NCBI GenBank assembly: GCA_017627115.1
Contig: JAGAHK010000216.1
Location: 1 to 9,198, forward strand
DNA: 9,198 nt
Source of the DNA: Bacillota bacterium
Lineage (GTDB): Bacteria > Bacillota > Clostridia > Lachnospirales > CAG-274
Direction: 5' to 3'
The notes under the pieces were generated by a model. The model saw only the letters and a list, made by a program, of their open reading frames with translations, was not told where the DNA came from and made no database searches. The position numbers and the translations under genes were made by a program. This document shows positions 1 through 5,707 of this stretch, in pieces; the first letter of the stretch is position 1, and each line of letters starts with the position of its first letter.

Positions 1-41
1 ATAATATTTTTTTGATCCGATCGGCATTTTCATAAAGAAAT

Positions 42-46
42 GGAGG
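42..46 (+). promoter_or_regulatory. Shine-Dalgarno site of metY, decides the start
   Basis: GGAGG lies 8 bases upstream of the ATG at 55. It overlaps the ATG at 40, which has no ribosome site of its own in view. This makes 55 the better start. Confidence 0.75.
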
Positions 47-54
47 ACAAACAA

Positions 55-1320
55 ATGAAAATCGAAACAAAATGTATTCAGTCGGGTTACGATCCCGCAA
101 ACGGCGACTCTCGTGTAATACCCATTATCCAGAGCACCACTTACAAATACGAGAGCACACAGACAATGGGCGACCTTTTCGACCTTAAACAAGACGGTTA
201 TTTTTATACACGTCTTGCCAACCCCACCTGCGGTTTTGTAGAAGCCAAGATAGCAGACCTTGAAGGCGGTGTCGGCGCAATGCTCACATCCGCGGGTCAG
301 GCTGCAACACTTATAACGATAATGAATATCTGCAAGGCAGGCGACCATGTTATCAGCTCAAGCGCGATCTACGGCGGTACATTCAACTTATTCAATGTTA
401 CGCTCAAAAAATTCGGCATAGACTTTACTTTTGTTGATGCAAACGCACCTTACGAGGAGCTTGAAAAGGCTGTCCGCCCCAATACAAGAGCCGTTTTCGG
501 CGAATCGGTATCAAACCCCTCGCTTGATGTGCTTGACTTTGAGAAGTTTGCAAAGCTTGCTCATTCCCACGATATACCGCTTATTGTTGACAACACATTC
601 CCCACGCCCTATCTTTGCAGACCTTTTGAATACGGCGCAGACATCGTTGTTCACTCAACATCAAAATACATGGACGGTCATGCAGTCGCACTCGGCGGCG
701 TAATAGTTGACAGCGGCAATTTCAATTGGGCAAACGGCAAGTTCCCCGAATTTACGGAGCCCGATGACAGTTACCATGGTGTTGTGTATACAAAGCAGTT
801 CGGCAAAGCCGCATTTATAGTTAAGGCAAGGGCGCAGATGATGCGTGATCTCGGCAGTGCGCCTGCACCGCAGAACGCATTTTTACTCAATCTGGGTCTT
901 GAGACCCTGCACCTCAGGATGGACAGGCATTGTTCAAACGCACTGGCGGTAGCACAGTATCTTGAAAAACATCCGAAGGTAGCCTGGGTCAACTTCCCCA
1001 TGCTTGACTCCTCAAAGTATAAGCCGCTTGCGGACAAGTACTTCCCCAAGGGCGTATGCGGTGTTATCAGCTTCGGCGTAAAAGGCGGCAGAGATGCGGC
1101 AGTAAAGGTAATGGACAGCCTTAAACTCGCAGCCATAGTCTGCCATGTTGCAGATGCAAGAACAAGCGTACTTCACCCCGCTTCTTCCACACACAGACAG
1201 CTTACGGACAAGCAGCTTGAAGAATGCGGCGTAACACCCGACCTTATAAGACTGAGCGTCGGTATCGAAAACATTGATGATATTATAGCAGACTTTGAAC
1301 AGGCACTTGCACTTGTATAA
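55..1320 (+). CDS. metY: O-acetylhomoserine sulfhydrylase (PLP-dependent, Cys/Met metabolism family)
   Basis: Makes homocysteine from O-acetylhomoserine and sulfide in the cytoplasm, the direct-sulfhydrylation route to methionine; family members may also accept O-acetylserine. The product is 421 residues, normal for MetY and longer than typical cystathionine synthases or lyases. Visible landmarks are the Y51-T-R53 segment followed by ANPT, the cofactor-phosphate loop S79-A-G-Q-A-A84, D179 in VDNTF (pairs with the pyridine nitrogen), the Schiff-base lysine K204 in HSTSKY, and a C-terminal RLSVGIE segment whose R399 should bind the substrate carboxylate. I start at 55 rather than the in-frame ATG at 40, because the GGAGG at 42-46 sits 8 bases before 55 and lies inside the longer reading. 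The next gene follows after 16 bases, suggesting an operon. Family assignment is firm; the exact acyl substrate is by family knowledge. Confidence 0.93.
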   Translation: MKIETKCIQSGYDPANGDSRVIPIIQSTTYKYESTQTMGDLFDLKQDGYFYTRLANPTCGFVEAKIADLEGGVGAMLTSAGQAATLITIMNICKAGDHVISSSAIYGGTFNLFNVTLKKFGIDFTFVDANAPYEELEKAVRPNTRAVFGESVSNPSLDVLDFEKFAKLAHSHDIPLIVDNTFPTPYLCRPFEYGADIVVHSTSKYMDGHAVALGGVIVDSGNFNWANGKFPEFTEPDDSYHGVVYTKQFGKAAFIVKARAQMMRDLGSAPAPQNAFLLNLGLETLHLRMDRHCSNALAVAQYLEKHPKVAWVNFPMLDSSKYKPLADKYFPKGVCGVISFGVKGGRDAAVKVMDSLKLAAIVCHVADARTSVLHPASSTHRQLTDKQLEECGVTPDLIRLSVGIENIDDIIADFEQALALV

Positions 1321-1336
1321 TGGAGATGATATGTAA

Positions 1337-2701
1337 ATGCGCGAAAGAGTAATGACCACATTTATAATCGTTGTTTTGCTTGTAGGCGTATTTATAGGCG
1401 CAGCAAAGATATATACCGATATTTCGGTCAACAAGGCTCTTATCACGTTCAATCAGGCTATGAACAAAAGGGACTACGAAACGGCAAACAAACTGTATCT
1501 TAATTATATAGGGCGTTCACGTTTTCGCAGTTCCGCTTCGGAGATAACTTCAAAAGCAGGCAGGGATGCCGTAAACCTTATGACAAACGATTATGCGGGT
1601 CTGACCACCTGCGAGGAATCCCGCGACACGCTCAACAGCATAAAGAAAATGTCGTATTCACCCACCCCTGCGGAACGAGAGCTTATGCGCAACAGCTTTA
1701 ACGCACTGTTTTCACGGTATTTTTACGAAAATGATGCGGACAAGCAGGAGATAACGGCAAAACTCAATATATATACCACTCTTAACGAAGAAGAATTCTT
1801 CTACGAGGACAAGGATTTCTTTGAAAAGTGTTTCAACGATATTCTGTCAGGTATAGACTCACAGAAGCTGTCTGTTGATGAGGCAACTGCCGCTTACAGC
1901 CTTTTAAGCCCTGTTTATCCCGAAAGCTGGAGCTTTGTGGCGGATAAGTTAAACGGCCTTTATACGGCTTACAACGAGGAAAAAACAGAGTACCAAAGTG
2001 CTGCCGATGTATATACGGCAATCAAAAACTCGGGTATGGCAAAGGCAGTTGCCGAGACCAACCTGAACGACCTGAACAAACTTCACAAGTCAAAAACCGC
2101 TTTTTATAAGGGTGTTGACGCAATGAACAACGCCGACTACCTGACAGCATACAGAAGTTTTGACGAAGTTAAGGAGTTTGACCTCAATTTTGAGCAGAAA
2201 AACGCATACTACAACGAAATGCTGCCAAAGGCAAAAGCCGCTGCGATAAGTGCAATAGAGGCGGACTGTGCGGCACACGAATTTGCCGCCGCAAGACAGG
2301 TAATAACCGATTACGACAAATACCTTGACAGCGGCGATCTTCGCAGCAAAAGTGCCTATATAGACAGCGAAGAAGAGCATTACAACAAGATGCTCGAGGC
2401 TGTTAATGCGCTTGCCATACACGAAATATCGGTTGATGACGGTGCGGTATACATAAGCTTTACCAACAAGAGCGGCAAAACACTTGAAAGTGCCGAGTTC
2501 ACTCTTATTGCCAACGGCGAAACGGCTTCGGCAGTCTATGCAGGTGAATACGCTTCGGGCGAGGATATATCGGGAGAACCCGACAACGACACGGTAAGCA
2601 GCAGCGCAAACAGTGCGGAGATACAGTCTGTAATGCTTGTATATTCAGACGGAAGCAGACTTGTTATAGATGAGGAGTTTATACACTATACTATGGATTA
2701 A
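1337..2701 (+). CDS. Membrane-anchored protein with TPR-like helical repeats and C-terminal beta domain, function unknown
   Basis: I do not recognise this 454-residue protein. It begins with a short basic stretch and one hydrophobic segment (about residues 6-24, TTFIIVVLLVGVFIGAA), read as a signal anchor that places the rest outside the membrane. Residues about 30-350 look almost wholly helical. Two stretches resemble TPR hairpins: 34-59 (ALITFNQAMNKRDYETA) and 253-280 (KTAFYKGVDAMNNADYLTA). The last ~95 residues (360-454) change to a beta-rich pattern with VYISFTNKSGKTLESAEF, resembling the small extracellular beta-sandwich domains of Gram-positive surface proteins. There is a Ser/Asn/Asp-rich loop at 412-427. 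GGAGA at 1322-1326, 10 bases before the ATG, supports the start; an in-frame ATG at 1352 has only a too-close purine run. It follows metY by 16 bases, so co-transcription is likely, but that does not show a role in sulfur metabolism. No catalytic motif is visible. Confidence 0.8.
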   Translation: MRERVMTTFIIVVLLVGVFIGAAKIYTDISVNKALITFNQAMNKRDYETANKLYLNYIGRSRFRSSASEITSKAGRDAVNLMTNDYAGLTTCEESRDTLNSIKKMSYSPTPAERELMRNSFNALFSRYFYENDADKQEITAKLNIYTTLNEEEFFYEDKDFFEKCFNDILSGIDSQKLSVDEATAAYSLLSPVYPESWSFVADKLNGLYTAYNEEKTEYQSAADVYTAIKNSGMAKAVAETNLNDLNKLHKSKTAFYKGVDAMNNADYLTAYRSFDEVKEFDLNFEQKNAYYNEMLPKAKAAAISAIEADCAAHEFAAARQVITDYDKYLDSGDLRSKSAYIDSEEEHYNKMLEAVNALAIHEISVDDGAVYISFTNKSGKTLESAEFTLIANGETASAVYAGEYASGEDISGEPDNDTVSSSANSAEIQSVMLVYSDGSRLVIDEEFIHYTMD

Positions 2702-2730
2702 AAAACATAATAAATCACAAACATAAAAAA

Positions 2731-2776
2731 GGGGCTGTCGCATTAAGAATATGATAATATTCAATGGTTCAGTCCC
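2731..2776. terminator. Terminator-like hairpin after the metY operon
   Basis: GGGGCTG at 2731-2737 pairs with CAGTCCC at 2770-2776 (one G-U). Inside, CATT (2741-2744) pairs with AATG (2763-2766) and GAATAT (2747-2752) with ATATTC (2757-2762) around a GATA loop. A run of six A precedes it, but only a weak T-rich tail (TTATGTTGTCTATTT) follows. It lies 30 bases after the stop at 2701, where a terminator is expected. The left arm resembles that of the strong terminator at 8779-8805, so the right arm may have decayed. The lack of a clean U-run lowers confidence. Confidence 0.45.
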
Positions 2777-2795
2777 TTATGTTGTCTATTTCCCG

Positions 2796-2853
2796 GTCAA
2801 TGATATTCGTATTCCGCAGAAATAAATCTCTGCGGAATACGAATATCGTTGAC
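2796..2853. repeat. Long inverted repeat, near-perfect 25-bp arms, 8-base loop
   Basis: The 19 bases at 2802-2820 are the exact reverse complement of 2829-2847, around the loop AATAAATC (2821-2828). Pairing continues outward through one G-U pair (2801/2848) and five more Watson-Crick pairs (2796-2800 with 2849-2853). No T-run follows, so it does not look like a normal terminator. It ends 35 bases before the TATAAT upstream of the next gene. It could be an operator, an mRNA-stabilising 3' end, or a remnant of a small mobile element; nothing in the window decides this. Confidence 0.8.
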
Positions 2854-2870
2854 TCAGCGTTTCCCTATGC

Positions 2871-2890
2871 AAATTTTGTCGTTTACGATA
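2871..2890 (+). promoter_or_regulatory. Copy 1 of a shared upstream motif, AAATTTTG-NNN-TTTACGATA
   Basis: The sequence reads AAATTTTG, then TCG, then TTTACGATA. The same two blocks with the same 3-base gap recur at 5665-5684 upstream of the histidine kinase. The right block runs into a TATAAT at 2889-2894. It ends 27 bases before the chosen start of the GDPD gene. It may be a regulator's binding site or part of a promoter. The repetition is seen directly; the function is inferred. Confidence 0.45.
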
Positions 2891-2894
2891 TAAT
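2889..2894 (+). promoter_or_regulatory. Possible -10 box for the GDPD-dockerin gene
   Basis: TATAAT is a perfect -10 hexamer and lies 23 bases before the ATG at 2918. The matching -35 is poor: with 17-base spacing it would be TATGCA at 2866-2871. If used, the transcript would begin near 2901 and have a very short leader of under 20 bases. In such AT-rich sequence a chance match is quite possible. Confidence 0.35.
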
Positions 2895-2917
2895 TCCAAT
2901 ATGAAAGTATGTACAAT

Positions 2918-5632
2918 ATGAAAAAGAAAAAAACAAAACAAACGGTAAGTATTGTTTTGTCAATATTGATGCTGATATTGGGAATGCCGATAAACGCATT
3001 TGCCGATGAGGAAAAAGAGTTTATCGATCATCTCGATATAGGATTTAAACCGCCTATATGCTCAAAATACTACGATCCGACCGATAAAGAGGCAGTAGAG
3101 CTGCACTGTGAGGATGACGAGGGTATGTCGATGGCAGAGATAGTCGGAGAGCCGAGATGGGTAACAAATTATGAAACCGAAGAGCCGTTTACAGTCGTTC
3201 CTTTTGAAGGAAATTTCATCGGGGGAGAAAAATACACTTTGTTCATGGAGATCAAGACCGAAAATGGATATAAATTCGGCGAAGATGTGGAAGTGGAATT
3301 TTGTGAACAGGAATACTATGACAGCTATTTTTGCACACCGCTCTTGACGAAACCCGATCGTTTGGTAGTTGCGTTTGAGTTTGAGGCATTTCATGATTGG
3401 GACGAAGACAAGACAGAAACAACGCCGCCGACCTGCATCAGTGAAGGAAGTGAAACAAAGTACTGCCGTGCCGATGCTTCTCACATTGTGACTCAAACAT
3501 TAGAAAAGGATCCCGATGCTCATGTCTGGGGCGAATGGGAGATCGTTACCCCTGCTGACCCGCAGCATGAGGGCGAAAAAATGCGTAAATGTAAACTTTG
3601 CAGCGAAACCGAGACGGAAGCGATACCTGTGTATGTGATGCCGTATACAAAGGTCTATGAACCCGAAACATCCTGTGTAATGTCGGCAACGATCGCATGG
3701 AATGCGGATGAAACAGCTGCCGAAACGGCAGGTGCCGATGTTCGTCCCACTGTCTGCTTTTTATGGCCCGACAAGGATTTGAATGTTTATGATAAAAACG
3801 GCGTCCTTCTCAGTAATGATTTTGATTCTTATGTCAAAAATCTGACAAAAGGTATGATCCCCGCATTTTATATAAATGACAAAGAAACAGCGGCTGCGCT
3901 GAAAACATATATACAGCATACAGGCCTTGGCGATTGTTTCGTGGTATCCGGAGAAGATAATAAAGCACTTGTAAAAGATATTGCCGACCTTCTTCATGTG
4001 CGTGGTATGCTTGACTATTCCGATAAAGCGGAGCTTTTACATTCGGATATCACCGATATGATAAAATCCGTCAACGGCGCTCACGGCAAAACGCTTATCA
4101 TATCGGAAGAAAGCGCAACTAAAGAGAATATCAGGCTTATGCAGTCCCTTGCGGCAACAGTCTGGGTCAAAACAACGGGAAGTACGGAAAGTATTATGCG
4201 GGCATATACGCGCGGGGCAAACGGTATTGTTACAGATGATTATGAAAAGGCAATAGAATGTATGGAATTTTTTAATGACGAGGCTGCCACACTTTTGCGT
4301 ATACCGTTTGTTATAGGGCACAGAGGTGACCCCTCTGTTTGCGTTGAAAACACGTTGGATTCGGCAAAGACCGCATTTGCCGAAGGTGCTGATTCGGTAG
4401 AGAACGATATTCAGTTATCAAAAGACGGAAAATTGTTTATTCTGCATGATGACACGGTAAACAGATTACTGAATTTAGGTGATGAGCTTGCGGAAAGTTT
4501 CACACTCGACGAGCTTCGCTCTCATGCCTTTGACTGGGAAAGCATAATTGCTTTAAATGAAGTGTCTGCGGCTATGTCCCGTGATGGTAAATTGATGGGA
4601 CAGGACGAAGGAAAGGAATACTTTGTCCCGACATACGAGGAGTATCTTGCGGCTTTTAAAGGGACGGGACTTATTCATGATACGGAGATAAAAAGCAATA
4701 ATCCTGCCATTATTCCCGTTTTCAAAAAAGCTGTAGACGATCACGATGCTTGGGATCAGGTATTTTGTATTACATTTAATGAGGACATACTGAACAGCAT
4801 TTACAATGAATATCCCGAAATATCTATCGGCGCACTGAATTTCCCGATAGGGGGACGTTTATTGACGCAGTTCCCCGAATTTTCAAACTATGCGGAGATA
4901 GAGAACAGCGATGGACCCGAGGAAGCATTAAAAGCGCTGTACGGCGACATAGACAGGTGGAATGCAACATATAATCCGTCAAACTATAATTACGGAGACA
5001 AGACTGTTGAAATCGGTAGGCACAGAGGTTTGACGGTGTGGCCGTGGACATATTTTGAAGAAAATGATATAGCCGTGGACTATCTCAAGGGTGTTACGGG
5101 AATGACTACCGATGCCGCATGGAAGTTTTCCGAACTTGTGACCGATATATCGTCCGAGAATGTTACGGCGGACGATCCGGCTGATATTGAAAAACCGAAC
5201 GCCAAAAAGCAATCGGGCGAGATCGTCACACTTGACGATGCCGAGCTCGTTAAAATAGAAGACATTGACAGCAGCAATGCCCTTATGATATGGAGATATA
5301 AGGCGGATCTCTTGTTGAACGGTCAAAGTTTCGGTGACTATTATCTGTATTCAGAACCCTTTATATTCACAAATGCTCAAAGTGAAAACGAATTTTTAAT
5401 CGGAGATGCAGATTGCGATAATAAGATAACAGCCAGCGATACAGCATATATCCTGCAAAAAACATTGGTAAGCACTTTTGAATTGCCTATACAAAATAAA
5501 ACAGACAATTGGTTAAAATATATTGACGCAGATGCAGATACATATATAACAGCAAGTGATGCGACTTTGGTTCTGCAAAAAACATTGACGAGCACTTTTG
5601 AATTGCCTGCGGAAAATATAGGGAAGCGCTGA
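2918..5632 (+). CDS. Secreted dockerin-bearing glycerophosphodiester phosphodiesterase with a degenerate second barrel
   Basis: The protein has 904 residues. A signal peptide (MKKKKTKQ, hydrophobic core, AFA then DEE) predicts cleavage after about residue 29. Two H-x-W/C...C modules follow (H159, W161, C173, C183; H202, W204, C225-K-L-C228), a pattern of clostridial surface proteins. Residues ~247-455 resemble a GDPD barrel without its active site. Residues ~464-745 are a full GDPD: H468-R-G, E477-N-T, E495-x-D497, H510-D and E590-I-K592, with WPW at 708-710 and GVTGMTTD near the end. This family cleaves glycerophosphodiesters to glycerol 3-phosphate and an alcohol; here the substrate would be extracellular, perhaps deacylated lipid or teichoic acid. 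Residues ~830-896 form a dockerin with two intact calcium loops (D830/D832/D834/D841 and D870/D872/D874/D881), so it should bind a cohesin. ATG at 2909 is also possible; I prefer 2918 because a weak GAAAG (2903-2907) is 10 bases away. Confidence 0.88.
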   Translation: MKKKKTKQTVSIVLSILMLILGMPINAFADEEKEFIDHLDIGFKPPICSKYYDPTDKEAVELHCEDDEGMSMAEIVGEPRWVTNYETEEPFTVVPFEGNFIGGEKYTLFMEIKTENGYKFGEDVEVEFCEQEYYDSYFCTPLLTKPDRLVVAFEFEAFHDWDEDKTETTPPTCISEGSETKYCRADASHIVTQTLEKDPDAHVWGEWEIVTPADPQHEGEKMRKCKLCSETETEAIPVYVMPYTKVYEPETSCVMSATIAWNADETAAETAGADVRPTVCFLWPDKDLNVYDKNGVLLSNDFDSYVKNLTKGMIPAFYINDKETAAALKTYIQHTGLGDCFVVSGEDNKALVKDIADLLHVRGMLDYSDKAELLHSDITDMIKSVNGAHGKTLIISEESATKENIRLMQSLAATVWVKTTGSTESIMRAYTRGANGIVTDDYEKAIECMEFFNDEAATLLRIPFVIGHRGDPSVCVENTLDSAKTAFAEGADSVENDIQLSKDGKLFILHDDTVNRLLNLGDELAESFTLDELRSHAFDWESIIALNEVSAAMSRDGKLMGQDEGKEYFVPTYEEYLAAFKGTGLIHDTEIKSNNPAIIPVFKKAVDDHDAWDQVFCITFNEDILNSIYNEYPEISIGALNFPIGGRLLTQFPEFSNYAEIENSDGPEEALKALYGDIDRWNATYNPSNYNYGDKTVEIGRHRGLTVWPWTYFEENDIAVDYLKGVTGMTTDAAWKFSELVTDISSENVTADDPADIEKPNAKKQSGEIVTLDDAELVKIEDIDSSNALMIWRYKADLLLNGQSFGDYYLYSEPFIFTNAQSENEFLIGDADCDNKITASDTAYILQKTLVSTFELPIQNKTDNWLKYIDADADTYITASDATLVLQKTLTSTFELPAENIGKR
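5405..5608 (+). repeat. Two tandem dockerin repeats, 120-base period
   Basis: Two units with a 120-base (40-codon) offset encode the calcium loops DADCDNKITASD and DADADTYITASD, each followed by an LQKTL-x-STFELP helix. The last 36 bases of each unit (5453-5488 and 5573-5608) match at 33 positions, including synonymous sites. Both loops keep Asp at positions 1, 3, 5 and 12, as in functional type I dockerins. Confidence 0.85.
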
Positions 5633-5664
5633 TGATATATGTTATTGTGAACGTCAAAGACAGG

Positions 5665-5684
5665 AAATTTTGATTTTTACGATA
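5665..5684 (+). promoter_or_regulatory. Copy 2 of the shared upstream motif, before the histidine kinase
   Basis: The sequence reads AAATTTTG, ATT, TTTACGATA: 17 of 20 bases match 2871-2890, and the three mismatches all fall in the central triplet. It ends 23 bases before the kinase ATG and just upstream of the G-rich ribosome site. No TATAAT follows here (TAGATC instead), so the shared part is not simply a sigma-A -10 box. The downstream half also sits in a weak dyad, TTTACGAT-AG-ATCATAAA (5676-5693). Confidence 0.45.
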
Positions 5685-5693
5685 GATCATAAA

Positions 5694-5700
5694 GGGGGGA
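5694..5700 (+). promoter_or_regulatory. G-run ribosome binding site of the histidine kinase
   Basis: AAAGGGGGGA ends 7 bases before the ATG at 5708. Two upstream ATGs (5700 and 5703) overlap or touch this site and are in a different frame from the kinase, so 5708 is the start. Confidence 0.65.
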
Positions 5701-5707
5701 TGATGAA

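Noticed and set aside
17..24. CCGATCGG palindrome upstream of metY as an operator
   Set aside because: An 8-base palindrome is too short to support alone, and only 54 bases upstream of metY are visible. A SAM-responsive leader would lie outside the window.
1..39. Third copy of the AAATTTTG-N3-TTTACGATA motif before metY
   Set aside because: Only TTTTGAT and CGAT can be matched, and only with a 4-base gap, so it is not a credible copy.
1012..1452. 146-codon minus-strand reading frame across the metY/next-gene junction
   Set aside because: It is antisense to two supported genes, with a Cys/Tyr-rich composition typical of shadow frames.
2731..2853. Insertion-sequence end or MITE
   Set aside because: GGGGCTGTCGCATTAAG recalls some IS ends, but no matching opposite end, target duplication or transposase is visible. 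I kept only the two hairpins as features.
2849..2894. TTGACT at 2849-2854 as the -35 partner of TATAAT at 2889
   Set aside because: The spacing is 34 bases, far from the usual 16-18, and the hexamer falls in the arm of the inverted repeat.
5678..5691. Sigma-28-type -10 (CGATA) in the shared motif
   Set aside because: CGATA fits loosely, but no TAAA-like -35 stands at the required distance at either copy.
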